NCBI RefSeq assembly: GCF_000327385.1
Contig: NW_008708133.1
Span: 1,080,567 to 1,144,566 of the forward strand
Direction: 5' to 3'
Source: Lottia gigantea
Lineage: Eukaryota; Mollusca; Gastropoda; Lottiidae
DNA length: 64,000 bases
Made by a program: the position numbers and the translations under genes. The notes under the pieces are model-generated. The model did not search any database and was not told where the DNA came from. It was given only the letters and a program-made list of their open reading frames with translations. The number at the start of each line of letters is the position of its first letter. The stretch's first letter is position 1. Positions 36,401 to 42,609 of this stretch are shown here, piece after piece.

Positions 36401-39014
36401 CTTGAAATTTGTTAAAAATTGTTGAAATTTATTAAAAAATAGTTCGTGAGCAGGATTGAAGCTACAGTTTTCAACCGATTCTGATGAAACTTGGTGTGAT
36501 CATTGGAATTGATAAGATCTCAAACATGTTCTAACTTGACGCTTTTTCAATGAACAGTTTTTGAGTTATTGCCCTTGACTTTGTTAAAACGCGTCGAAAT
36601 TTGTTAAAAATAGTTCATGAGCAGGATTGAAGCTACAGTTTTCAACCGATTCTGATGAAACTTGGTGTGATTATTGGAATTCATAAGATCTCGGTCAAAT
36701 TCTAACTTGACGCATTTTCGATGAATGGTTTTTGAGTTATTGCCCTTGACTTTGTTAAAACACGTCGAAATTTGTTAAAAATAGTCCGTGAGCAGGATTG
36801 AAGCTACAGTTTTCAACCGATTCTAATGAAACTTGGTGTGATCATTGGAATTGATAAGATCTCGGACAAGTTCTAACTTGAAGTATTTCGTATGAATGGT
36901 TTTTGAGTTATTGCCCTTGACTTTGTTAAAAAGTGTCAAAGTTTGTTCGTGAGCACAATAGAAGCTACAGTTTTCAACCGATTCTGATGAAACTTGGTGT
37001 GATCATTGAAATTGATAAGATCTCGGAAAAGTTCTACCTTGATGCATTTTTGATGAACGGTTTTCGAGTTATTGCCCTTGACTTTGTAAAACACTTCAAA
37101 ATTTGTTTGTGAGCACAATAGAAGCTACAGTTTTCAACCGATTTTGATGAAAATTGGCGTGATCAATGGAATTGATAAGATCTCGGACAAGTTCTAACTT
37201 GAGATATTTTTGATGAACTTTTTTTGAGTTATTGCCCTTGACTTTGTAAAACACTTCAAAATTTGTTTGTGAGCACAATAGAAGCTACAGTTTTCAACCG
37301 ATTTTGATGAAAATTGGCGTGATCAATGTAATTGATAAGATCTCGGACAAGTTCTAACTTGAGATATTTTTGATGAACTTTTTTTGAGTTATTGCTCTTG
37401 ACTTTGTAAACACACGTCAAAAGTTGTTTTTTGCCCTTGATTAGAGCTATGTGGTTTGATTGTTTGTTGTATTTGGGTTATTGATATTGATTTTAAAAAA
37501 TTTTGTGGAATTACTCAGCATAAATAACTGGCATATATATATGTAATTGAATTCAAACCAGTAAAATTTCTTCAATATGAGAAAGTTTGTACTTTAGTCA
37601 CTAATGACAGCTGCCAGTGGGCGTATGTTACCTTGCCTTGCAAGCTATCTTATTATCTGATTTTAATGAAATTTGATCATTTATATTGATGAGATCTTGG
37701 ACAAGTTCAAATTCGTCGATCTTGCAATGAACGGTTTTGAGCTATTGCCCTTGACTTAGGAAAAAACATGTAAAAATTTGTTTGCGAATTCAATAGACAC
37801 TATAGTTTTCAACCGATTTAAATGAAATTTGGGGTGATCATTTGTAATGATGAAATCTTAGTCAAAGACTATTTTAGACTTAGAAGAAAGAAACATTTGT
37901 GTTCCCCCGATTGGTAAGACATTCATTAATTATTTGTTATTTTTAGTAAAATGGTTTTCAATGTGATGAAAATGGAAAGATGTATAAATATATATAAAGA
38001 GAAAAGAAAAGATAGAATAGTCAAACAGTATGCTAGATTATGGAAATGGAAAGTTGATCTTTTATATACAGCTAGATTAGTGGTGAGTGAATAATTAGTT
38101 ATTTCTGAAAACTTCAGCAACTAATGTGCATGTTTAGATTTGAGATGGTGTCTTAGTTTAGAATTAGTGGATACTTTTAAACATCAGCAAAATATAATTG
38201 AAGGTTGACATTAATTCTTGATGATCAAATTCTCAGAAAAAAAAAGCGATTTACCAGTGATGGCCATCAACAATCGCCTTATTTGTTGGCACAAGGTAAA
38301 TAACAGTACAACAGTAGAATCCCATTTCCTACATTATGTTATTTATGATAGTTTTTCAAGAGAGTTATGTTATTTATTCTTTACATTATCAGTTCTTCTC
38401 TCTGTTTTTTAATAGGATAGTGAAAGAATGATCAAGGAATTCTGGAGAAAATGGAGAATAGAATATAGGAGAAAACAAACTGTAGATAAAGTTACATCAT
38501 TTCATCAAAAACAACTCTTATCACAGGTTAGGTTTTGAATTAAAACTGGAAGTTGATTTTATTTAATGCTTTCTGTATTGTCTTCTGGATCACAATTGCA
38601 CATTTTCTTAGATCTCCACTTCTGTAAGAACATTTTGTGACACCCTCTTGGATGTTATTAAGTGGACATACTATAGCTCTCTTAATAAGCTGTTTATTAT
38701 ATTTGTAGGTATTTTTGAGTTGGAAAAGTCTTGGTAATAAAAAGAGAAGGAAATCTTCTATTCTACTACCTGTCTCTTTTGGTAATATGGAGTCACCTGG
38801 TTATGGTTCACCTAATTCCCACGGCAACCAACAATGTGGTGATTGTAATTCTAATGTCAACACAGCATCAGTGCTACCTGAAATACAGTCTAAGCCACCT
38901 ATTATCAATGGCGGATATAAAGTTTCTAATGGCCTTACAAAATCTAATATTAGAAAGATTATTACTAGATCTGATCGATTCAAAAGTAAAATTCCATCTC
39001 CTTCAACAAAATAG
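8662..39014 (+). CDS. SFI1: SFI1-like centrin-binding repeat protein, 33 coding exons
   Basis: I recognise the family from the long series of short repeats with a hydrophobic residue, Phe, two residues and Trp (for example FYYWRERL, FQKWRKKY, FRRWKCHL). These define SFI1 proteins, in which each repeat forms part of a helix that binds centrin at centrosomes or basal bodies. At least 40 such Trp-centred motifs occur between exons 3 and 33. The first exon alone encodes about 1,273 residues of serine-, lysine- and asparagine-rich, probably disordered sequence, much longer than the N-terminus of human SFI1. Each exon boundary has GT-AG signals and matching phase, except at exon 31, which is off by one base. 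Predicted length is about 2,960 residues, against roughly 1,240 in human SFI1. The ATG has an in-frame TAG two codons upstream. Alternative: another WR-repeat centrosomal protein. Confidence 0.85.
12617..12679 (+). repeat. Decayed partial duplicate of SFI1-like exon 2
   Basis: ATTATTCTATTTCATCTGG and about 40 following bases match exon 2 (98 bases downstream) with only a few substitutions. The duplicate has no usable reading frame or adjoining splice signals and lies in the intron just upstream of the real exon. Confidence 0.8.
12701..12818 (+). CDS. SFI1: SFI1-like exon 2
   Basis: Acceptor TTTATTTCAG, donor AAG|GTATAT. Encodes EENSSVDIILSHLDNENS and then LLQKLYTADDAIRQQ. Enters in phase 2 and leaves in phase 0. 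No Trp repeat yet. Confidence 0.8.
13248..13327 (+). CDS. SFI1: SFI1-like exon 3
   Basis: Acceptor TTTATAG, donor AAG|GTTAGA. Encodes AEYFKRWQRRIKRRQQERT, the first clear F-x-x-W centrin-binding type repeat. Leaves in phase 2 (split Arg codon). Confidence 0.8.
13362..16443 (+). repeat. Hairpin-ended repeat array, nested copies, in SFI1-like intron 3
   Basis: About 3 kb of tandem units, each roughly 160-171 bases, with the recurrent phrases ACAGTTTTCAACCGATTCTG, 'gatgaaacttggtgtgatcatt', AAGATCTCGGACAAGTTC and GAGTTATTGCCCTTGACTTT. At least three right-end modules (ending near 14535, 15275 and 16443) carry GTGGGCGTATGTTACC and then a CTTGCC..GGCAAG-type hairpin and CTATCTT. Two left ends (TATACGCCCACATGAATATG) occur near 13470. 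Several elements appear inserted into one another. Open frames inside it repeat with the unit and are not genes. Confidence 0.85.
16456..16974 (+). repeat. Hairpin-ended repeat, subfamily B, in SFI1-like intron 3
   Basis: Left end TTTTTATACTCCCACATTTT, internal units with GAGTTATTGCCCTTGACTTA, right end GAGGGTATCTTGCTTGGC and AACCACTTG. Its end type matches the copies at 4505 and 18730. Confidence 0.8.
17148..17373 (+). CDS. SFI1: SFI1-like exon 4
   Basis: Acceptor ATTGCAG, donor AAG|GTTAGT. Encodes repeats MKKYWCKWRDDSID and LKKGLEGFKWAIYRSQ. Enters in phase 2, leaves in phase 0. Confidence 0.85.
17818..17903 (+). CDS. SFI1: SFI1-like exon 5
   Basis: Acceptor TATTTCAG, donor AAA|GTAAGT. 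Encodes WKRRAYQRQFNRL and ATTFTNWFQYTQEQK. Leaves in phase 2. Confidence 0.85.
18008..18121 (+). CDS. SFI1: SFI1-like exon 6
   Basis: Acceptor AATTTCAG, donor CAAG|GTATGA. Encodes LLKKCYTTWIKRYCVKLKE. Symmetrical phase 2-2 exon of 114 bases. Confidence 0.85.
18555..18641 (+). CDS. SFI1: SFI1-like exon 7
   Basis: Acceptor TTTACAG, donor AGT|GTAAGT. Encodes CLLSKCVSVWKLFTNESR. Symmetrical phase 2-2 exon of 87 bases carrying a single repeat. Its short length makes it visible only through splice signals and phase. Confidence 0.8.
18730..19293 (+). repeat. Hairpin-ended repeat, subfamily B, in SFI1-like intron 7
   Basis: Starts TTTTACGCCCACATTATAAT, has about three internal units, and ends GTGGGCTTATCTTGCTAGGC and AACCACTTG. 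Confidence 0.8.
19995..20084 (+). CDS. SFI1: SFI1-like exon 8
   Basis: Acceptor TTTTGCAG, donor ATAG|GTAATA. Encodes NVEKKYFHRMVANYRKIQLA, a degenerate repeat in which the usual Trp is absent. Symmetrical phase 2-2 exon of 90 bases. Confidence 0.78.
20232..20423 (+). CDS. SFI1: SFI1-like exon 9
   Basis: Acceptor TTTTTCAG, donor AAAA|GTACTT. Encodes HHILLKCLCLWKEGSEV and TTMFYYWRERLLMVKAVR. Phase 2-2. Confidence 0.85.
20652..20882 (+). CDS. SFI1: SFI1-like exon 10
   Basis: Acceptor CATTTCAG, donor TTAG|GTAACT. Encodes three repeats: HVFTVWKTLWLDLRAK, VSRHFTAWKDHVVRQN and MLQIRLKEWKYYTDYK. Phase 2-2. Confidence 0.87.
21183..21640 (+). repeat. Fragments of the hairpin-ended repeat in SFI1-like intron 10
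   Basis: A bare left end (TTTTTATACGCCCACTTTAT) near 21184, and a second piece from about 21379 with GTGGTTGTATATTACATTCA and then diverged units sharing 'ttggctcgtgc' and 'gaagatgatccctatcgat' with the array at 34970-35340. No right end is seen. Confidence 0.65.
21731..21865 (+). CDS. SFI1: SFI1-like exon 11
   Basis: Acceptor TTTTATAG, donor TCAG|GTTAGA. Encodes KQQECFAIWLKQYLRHLSVQ and ARQHWSNNCL. Phase 2-2. Confidence 0.85.
22003..22100 (+). CDS. SFI1: SFI1-like exon 12
   Basis: Acceptor is a T-run followed by AG, donor AAAG|GTATGA. Encodes KIINKWKLKCRKTELKEIL. Leaves in phase 1. Confidence 0.82.
22255..22441 (+). CDS. SFI1: SFI1-like exon 13
   Basis: Acceptor ATTTCAG, donor AAAG|GTATAT. 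Encodes MMFNKWKTAKNRKDQEI and KLRRMFDIWKKAMEQLNKL. Enters in phase 1, leaves in phase 2. Confidence 0.85.
22720..22824 (+). CDS. SFI1: SFI1-like exon 14
   Basis: Acceptor TATTTTAG, donor GGAG|GTATAA. Encodes CFQSWNQIVQHKLQCLQ and LRLHNIFNRW. Symmetrical phase 2-2 exon of 105 bases. Confidence 0.85.
23285..23501 (+). CDS. SFI1: SFI1-like exon 15
   Basis: Acceptor TTTTGTAG, donor GAG|GTTAGA. Encodes FSHKCLREWRDIVKRKQSA and YLFNYWKSRTKRQIEEK. Leaves in phase 0. Confidence 0.85.
23693..23868 (+). CDS. SFI1: SFI1-like exon 16
   Basis: Acceptor TTTTTCAG, donor CGAG|GTTTGT. Encodes KKSYFNLWLESIRREKTLE and LTTAFYNWKHHLQITLVA. Leaves in phase 2. Confidence 0.85.
24116..24294 (+). CDS. SFI1: SFI1-like exon 17
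   Basis: Acceptor ATTTTCAG, donor AGAA|GTAAGT. Encodes HLKEVLNEWKNTTQYSIQD and then a non-repeat linker (LGLPVNYTDRLGSE). Leaves in phase 1. Confidence 0.83.
24893..24992 (+). CDS. SFI1: SFI1-like exon 18, acidic linker
   Basis: Acceptor TTTATAG, donor ATAG|GTATGT. Encodes an acidic stretch (DDTYSLDGDDDCTMIDDSP) without a Trp repeat. Its last 32 bases, together with the donor, form the first copy of the 68-base tandem array that follows. Leaves in phase 2. Confidence 0.8.
24961..25292 (+). repeat. 68-bp tandem array carrying copies of the exon 18 donor site
   Basis: Five copies begin at 24961, 25029, 25097, 25165 and 25233. The copies are essentially identical. Each contains the exon tail ATCATTAAATAG followed by the donor GTATGT. 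The first copy is the real exon end and the other four lie in the intron. Confidence 0.95.
25293..27537 (+). repeat. 59-bp tandem array carrying copies of the exon 19 acceptor site
   Basis: About 38 units, period 59 bases, each with ATATTTTGTAG (a good 3' splice site) followed by GTTGTTTGCTGGTTATCC and TATATAGAGTAATT. The unit matches the true acceptor and the first roughly 45 bases of exon 19. The last unit (27479-27537) is closest to the exon, having GAAAGAAGTGTTGATATAGA. One truncated unit of 32 bases occurs near 26990-27021. Early units (25300-25680) are the most diverged. Confidence 0.95.
27538..27667 (+). CDS. SFI1: SFI1-like exon 19
   Basis: Acceptor ATTTTGTAG, donor CGG|GTAAAA. The phase-2 Arg codon is completed by the first G. 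Encodes LFAGYPSERSVDIEKLDLD and LLSGIESAIIDERESKIQ, a linker without Trp repeat. Its start is the source of the upstream 59-base array. Confidence 0.8.
27724..28228 (+). repeat. Hairpin-ended repeat, subfamily C, in SFI1-like intron 19
   Basis: Left part GCGTATATTGCCGTCAACCA and 'gtccgtccac', internal units with 'acaaggcacaattcttgac' and TTGTTCTTGAAAACTCATTC, right end CCAGTGGGCTTATATTACC and CTTGCCTGGCAAGCTTTCTT. The last 13 bases before CTTTCTT form the near-perfect hairpin CTTGCCTGGCAAG. Confidence 0.8.
28328..28534 (+). CDS. SFI1: SFI1-like exon 20
   Basis: Acceptor CTTCCAG, donor AGG|GTAAGT, phase 0-0. Encodes SLIFDHWKDFIINQREL and KLKLAFRRWKCHLKSINIAQ. Confidence 0.87.
28834..28977 (+). 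CDS. SFI1: SFI1-like exon 21
   Basis: Acceptor TTTTCTAG, donor AAG|GTAAGA, phase 0-0. Encodes STAIKCFGNYHKSRCMKRKM (Trp replaced by Tyr) and LKKYFPVWIEK. Confidence 0.83.
29259..29461 (+). CDS. SFI1: SFI1-like exon 22
   Basis: Acceptor CTCCATAG, donor AAAG|GTATTT. Encodes KENILRLWSTATPEEIELL and RTLYLCFSIWQIKHQFFQK. Leaves in phase 2. Confidence 0.84.
29608..29698 (+). CDS. SFI1: SFI1-like exon 23
   Basis: Acceptor TGTTTTAG, donor AAT|GTAAGT. Encodes VITEWNVWASDNHQRSDK. Enters in phase 2, leaves in phase 0. Confidence 0.8.
29898..30015 (+). CDS. SFI1: SFI1-like exon 24
   Basis: Acceptor TTTTGTAG, donor AAAG|GTAAAT. Encodes YFKQWRLKLQQKQATEEK and LAVIFRRWYQWAK. Leaves in phase 1. Confidence 0.84.
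31188..31250 (+). repeat. Solo left end of the hairpin-ended repeat
   Basis: TTTTTATACGTCCACATTAT followed by GTCATATATTGTCGTCACCC and 'tgtacgtccatctg', with no tandem units after it. It lies about 85 bases upstream of exon 25. Confidence 0.7.
31336..31480 (+). CDS. SFI1: SFI1-like exon 25
   Basis: Acceptor ATTGTACAG, donor TAGT|GTGAGT. Encodes HSKQLTYHCQQNKLQ and then QQKFYYWRDLTIKAAQVR. Enters in phase 1, leaves in phase 2. Confidence 0.83.
31506..32076. mobile_element. MITE-like element in SFI1-like intron 25
   Basis: Left end GGCCGGTATGCACCATACAA and right end (reverse complemented) GGCCTGTATGCACCAAATGA form imperfect inverted repeats of about 15-18 bases. ATT flanks both ends, a possible 3-base target duplication. 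Further inverted matches ('aattctat', 'attaaat') lie inside. No coding capacity. Superfamily not determined. Confidence 0.55.
32463..32724 (+). CDS. SFI1: SFI1-like exon 26
   Basis: Acceptor TATTTTAG, donor CGG|GTATGA. Encodes ALKGWREILQEKKQERK and LVQGLFQKWRKKYANRLNHQ, then a very basic segment (KKWRKKSRRSRASQHYK). Enters in phase 2, leaves in phase 0. Confidence 0.86.
32927..33140 (+). CDS. SFI1: SFI1-like exon 27
   Basis: Acceptor CTTTCAG, donor AAAG|GTATAT. Three repeats: LCEFFANWRKKYARVLN, MLLHWKNRLLLNHVDQ and ITVFQEWITWAK. Leaves in phase 1. Confidence 0.86.
33319..33463 (+). CDS. SFI1: SFI1-like exon 28
   Basis: Acceptor TGTTTTAG, donor TCAG|GTAGGT. Encodes an LQRALQERTQ helix and HVYFKLWLGYTKLNQTVKQ. 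Enters in phase 1, leaves in phase 2. Confidence 0.84.
33514..33545 (+). repeat. TTTCA microsatellite
   Basis: About five tandem copies of ATTTC in intron 28. The sequence AACTCCATTCATTTCATTTC around it recurs near 41547 inside an inverted hairpin-ended repeat. Confidence 0.8.
33646..34023 (+). CDS. SFI1: SFI1-like exon 29
   Basis: Acceptor TATTACAG, donor TATG|GTGAGA. Encodes SLEAWHVYTQKKKKLDA, LLKTFSFLRNRFDYCQ, SLLLWHNRLDRIMSARC and YGKFLAWRVARQWRNFV, the densest run of repeats in one exon of the repeat region. Phase 2-2. Confidence 0.88.
34290..37652 (+). repeat. Hairpin-ended repeat array, nested copies, in SFI1-like intron 29
   Basis: About 3.4 kb. Left ends (TTTTTATACGCCCACATGAA) occur near 34396 and 36183. 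Right-end modules with GTGGGCGTATGTTACC occur near 35385, 35815 and 37620, plus one degraded copy near 35570. Internal spacing of the phrase GCTACAGTTTTCAACCGATT (36461, 36632, 36803, 36964, 37124, 37284) gives periods of 171, 171, 161, 160 and 160 bases. The units at 37124 and 37284 are almost identical, a recent duplication. Confidence 0.87.
37653..37866 (+). repeat. Truncated tail of a subfamily B repeat
   Basis: Phrases such as GATCATTTATATTGATGAGA and 'gaacggttttgagctattgcccttgactt' match the subfamily at 15940-16190. It has no ends of its own and stops about 80 bases before exon 30. Confidence 0.65.
37947..38082 (+). CDS. SFI1: SFI1-like exon 30
   Basis: Acceptor ATTTTTAG, donor GTG|GTGAGT. 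Encodes KMVFNVMKMERCINIYKEKR and YARLWKWKVDLLYTARLV. Enters in phase 2. With this donor it leaves in phase 0. A weaker donor four bases on (GTGA|GTGAAT, end 38086) would leave in phase 1 and fit exon 31. Confidence 0.78.
38237..38295 (+). CDS. SFI1: SFI1-like exon 31, frame unresolved
   Basis: Acceptor ATTCTCAG, donor AAG|GTAAAT. The frame that encodes SDLPVMAINNRLICWHK and joins exon 32 requires phase 1 on entry, whereas exon 30 with its best donor ends in phase 0. The exon opens with nine A, and ten would restore phase 0. Either this is a homopolymer length difference or exon 30 uses the alternative donor. Confidence 0.6.
38416..38526 (+). CDS. SFI1: SFI1-like exon 32
   Basis: Acceptor TTAATAG, donor CAG|GTTAGG, phase 0-0. 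Encodes MIKEFWRKWRIEYRRKQT and then a helix HQKQLLSQ. Confidence 0.83.
38709..39014 (+). CDS. SFI1: SFI1-like exon 33, C-terminus
   Basis: Acceptor TATTTGTAG. Encodes the last repeat VFLSWKSLGNKKRRK, then a polar, basic tail (NGLTKSNIRKIITRSDRFKS) ending PSPSTK and TAG. No AATAAA is seen within the following 150 bases, so the polyadenylation site was not located. Confidence 0.83.
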   Translation, partial: VFLSWKSLGNKKRRKSSILLPVSFGNMESPGYGSPNSHGNQQCGDCNSNVNTASVLPEIQSKPPIINGGYKVSNGLTKSNIRKIITRSDRFKSKIPSPSTK

Positions 39015-39162
39015 TATGTTGGAATTTCATTTACTCATTTATTTGTGCCTCATCCATGACATAATATCCTAATGTTGATATAATTTATATTTGTAATATG
39101 ACAAATAATATACTACATGAATTAATCAATGAATTATTATATAATAAGCTTTAACTGTCATC

Positions 39163-39745
39163 CTTATTATACGCCCACATGAAATGGGGGGGCGTATATT
39201 GTCGTCACCCATGTCTGTATGTCCGTCTGTTGTTCCCTCCGTCCACAATTCCTCGTAAACACTTTACAAGGCGCAAGTCTTGACGGAATTTGATGAAACT
39301 TGGTATGAGTGTTTGTTATCATCCAAGGATAAACGCTATTTAAAATCAGAAAGAAAAGAAAGAAAAATAATTATTATGAGTTATTGCCCTTGTTCTTGAA
39401 AACGCGTTCAATTTTTAACTCACAAACACTCTTGACGGATATTGACGAAACTTGGTAGGAGTGTTAGTAATAACCCAAAGATGAACCCTGACGAAAATCA
39501 GAAAAATCGAAAAATATTATTGGACTTGATCTTAAAAACGCGTTCAAGTTTTAGCCTGTCAACATTCTAAAAGGCCAAGTTCTTGACAGATTTTGATGAA
39601 ACTTGGTCATATTATTCAGTATCGCCTCAAAAAGTTCAAAAGAAGTGTATGACTGAAGGTTGAATATTTCATACTGGTAATTGTTACTGTACTGCCAAAT
39701 ATTTTTATTTAATATCAAAGCTGCTAGTGGCAAGCTATCTTATAA
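39163..39745 (+). repeat. Hairpin-ended repeat, subfamily C
   Basis: Left end TTATTATACGCCCACATGAA with 'gtcgtcacccatgtctg', internal units with 'acaaggcgcaagtcttgac', 'gatgaaacttggtatgagtg' and 'cttgttcttgaaaacgcgttcaa', and a worn right end GCTGCTAGTGGCAAGCTATC. Same subfamily as 27724. Confidence 0.78.
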
Positions 39746-41242
39746 ATTTACTAGATAAGATTCATCAAAGATTTTTTAAGCTTTTTGAGAGCTTTAACAA
39801 ACTCTTGATAGAAAAATTAATCTCTATCTGCTATTACAGTTAAACTTAAAATGTTTATGATAATAATAAGTGACTTGGAAATCTGTTAATTCCCTCCAAA
39901 TAGTTAATGCAGCTTTAATCGTAATGCAATCCATTATTTATTCTTATTCATTTTACTTGATATTGACTCAACACAGTTATGTTGTTTTGTGAAATTATAA
40001 GGAAAAAGCTGGCCTTCACAAACAATCCTCATTTTGAATTCCACACTTGCCACAATTAAATTTTTAATCTTATATCTAATAGAGGGCTAGATAAAATGTA
40101 AAAACGTTATCGTTATCCATGAAATAGTCATGAAATAGATTTTTTCTACTGTTTTCATCAAATAAATCCACAGCATTTATTAAGAGAATTTATGATGGCT
40201 ATGAATTGATTTTAAATATTTAAAAGTAACTGATAAAAATCTTACTTTATTTGTTAGAGCCAGGGATGCATAAAAGATTTTACATATTTTTTTTTCTTAC
40301 TTAAGGACTATCTGTGATATATTGATTTTATGTTTAGTGCCAAATACTATTTCTTTTGTTTCATTCTTATGTTATTTTAACTCTTCATTAAACGTCTCAA
40401 CTTATGCCTGTTTTTTTTTAGATTATTATAAGACAATTGATCCTCGTTACATGAATTTTTGCCACGGTATTGGCGGTTCAGGACATTGCGCCTGTGGCGC
40501 ACTATTCGAACAATTTATGGTCGAGTGACAGGAAGACCATTCGTTCGTTTTGGGATCCACTCATAGAAGCGTCGTTTTTCGAATTTTAAAATTCAGTAAC
40601 ATGCAAGAAGGTGCCTTTATTCCTATAATATTTCTGAGAGCTATAAAGATAAGGTGTCACCAGCTCAACTGAAACGTTTTCATACCGCTATACTCTGCAA
40701 TCGAATTCGCACCTACGGTCCGACCCCTTTTGAATAAATCCTGCGTACGTCACTGGTCCCCGCGCATTGAAAAAGCGATCTGCGCCCCTGCTTACGCCGT
40801 CATTGACGGCACGGCACATATTTATTTAAATTGCTAAAAAGCACTATGCATTCTTGAGCTAATCTAGATAATCTTATGCTAATGTCTTTAATGCTTTATT
40901 AAATATTTTGGAACTTGCTGTCTCATACCAAACTTTTTAGAACAAGTCGAACTAAAATACTTATCAGGGACAGGTAAAAGTTAGCAATTTTTGAACCACC
41001 CACATCAACTTTAAATTGTAACTCCTTTGAAATCATTGTCGAAGAGATGGTGCGCCGAGAATGCGTCACACAAGTTCAATCATTGGAACGCCGAAGTCCG
41101 CGAAATTGCACTAACAGAAATCCAGCGAGTGTCAGGGTGGCTTAACCCCATGTTTGTAAAATTTATCCTTATCTGGTGTTCCATTTTAATGCCCATCATG
41201 TCAGGTTGATTAAATACAGTAAAACCAGCGGGGGTACAGAAG
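39746..41242. other. Intergenic sequence with two coding-like islands
   Basis: Mostly AT-rich. Two islands of higher GC content, near 40430-40800 and 41030-41210, have open frames that look more coding-like than their surroundings. The second encodes SLSKRWCAENASHKFNHWNA. I recognise neither and find no consistent gene structure. Confidence 0.4.
40422..40528 (+). pseudogene. Possible orphan terminal exon or exon relic
   Basis: It follows a strong polypyrimidine tract and AG, and encodes YKTIDPRYMNFCHGIGG followed by SGHCACGALFEQFMVE and TGA. The His/Cys/Gly-rich pattern is unusual for random sequence. No partner exon was found on either side, and I do not recognise the family. It could equally be chance or part of a transposon. 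Confidence 0.25.
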
Positions 41243-41822
41243 GGGCCAGGCAAGGTAACATACGCCCACTGGCAGCTGTCAGAAATGATAAAACAGTCTT
41301 TTGTGACTAAAGTACGAATTTTCTCATATTAAAGACATTTTTATTAGTTTGAATTCCATTCATATTGTGTAATGCTGAGTAATTCCACAAAATGTTTAAA
41401 AATCGATATAAATATCCCAAATAGGCCCTACATCAAATTTAAATCACACAGCTCTAATATCAAGGACGAAAAAATTGTTCAGAGTGAAATCGTTGAAAAT
41501 TCAAATTTGATCAAGATCTCATCAATATAAAAAAAAAGACGTAAAACTCCATTCATTTCATTTCACTCATCATAAAAATCAAATGAAATCTGTGGTCTCT
41601 ATTGTGTTCATAAACAAATTTTGAAGCATTTTATCTAAGTCAAAGACAATAACTCAAAAACCGTTCATCAAAAGATCGTCAAAGTCGATCAGGATCTCAT
41701 CAATATAAATGATCACACCAAATTCCATTAAAATCAATTGAAAACTGTAGTCTCTATAGTGTTCACAAACAAATTTTGACGGACCGACGGACAGGGGCGA
41801 CGGTAATATACGTCCACATTTC
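41243..41822 (-). repeat. Hairpin-ended repeat, inverted orientation
   Basis: Begins with the reverse of the right-end module (GGCAAGGTAACATACGCCCA, CTGGCAGCTGTCAGAAATGA), passes through two or three units, and ends with 'gacggaccgacggacaggggcgacg' type sequence and ATATACGTCCACATTTCC. Confidence 0.82.
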
Positions 41823-42609
41823 CATTTTAACTGATAGAAGACATTCTTGATTTATTACTCTTAAAAATATAACTCATTTGGTTAAAATATAATATGGAAA
41901 CATTGGTTCAAGATAGACTAGAATCATGGTCTTTTTGTGCAGAAAGAAAATACTTCAGAAACCAAATGATCTTTTTTTTGCAAAAGATTAAGAATACATA
42001 AAAAATAACCAATATCAAGACACGCGATTTATAAAATAAAACATAATAATTTACTATTATTGTGGCTAATTATAAAAATTACCAAAATCGTACTCAATTT
42101 CACCAGTTGCAGTCTTTCGAAGGCAAGGCATGGACATGAAGTTTGGTAATGGAGCAGAGTGGTCGACGGCAGTTTGCAAATATCGAATTTGTAGCTGAAA
42201 AAGGTTTGATAGACGATGGAGAACCGAAGATGGTGGCATCATCACAAACATAGTTTCTAAAATGTTGTTCAAAAAGGCATATTTTTAGCCATTGCTCATT
42301 TGAAAATAGGTGTTTAATCTCGAGATGAATCCGCAAAGGTTCCACAAGAAAGGAATGATCAAAAGTCTCGTTTTGAGACAGTAGATTTGGTATTAATCTT
42401 TAAAGTTCCACAATTGTTGTTGTTGCTTATAGCAGTCTTCTTTTTGTTGGAAAAAATTCTTATTAATTGAATTCGCTATTGAATAGAAATCGTCAAATTG
42501 TTTATAGTAATTGAAAACATTGATACATTCAATGCCATCTATGAGTTTCACATGACTTCTACTTTTTGATTCAATGAAACGCTTTATTTTGGAATTGATA
42601 GATTAACAG
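41823..42609. other. Intergenic sequence, possible minus-strand coding relic at 42066-42345
   Basis: AT-rich, except for a stretch where two overlapping minus-strand frames read PLRIHLEIKHLFSNEQW and LHRLSNLFQLQIRYLQTAVD. The second reads weakly like a SOCS-box C-terminus (Leu-rich, Ile-Arg). A frame change would be needed to join them. I do not claim a gene. Confidence 0.25.

Noticed and set aside
42066-42345. Possible SOCS-box-like C-terminus on the minus strand
   Set aside because: Similarity is only a loose Leu/Ile/Arg pattern, two frames would have to be joined, and no upstream ankyrin or SH2 sequence is present.
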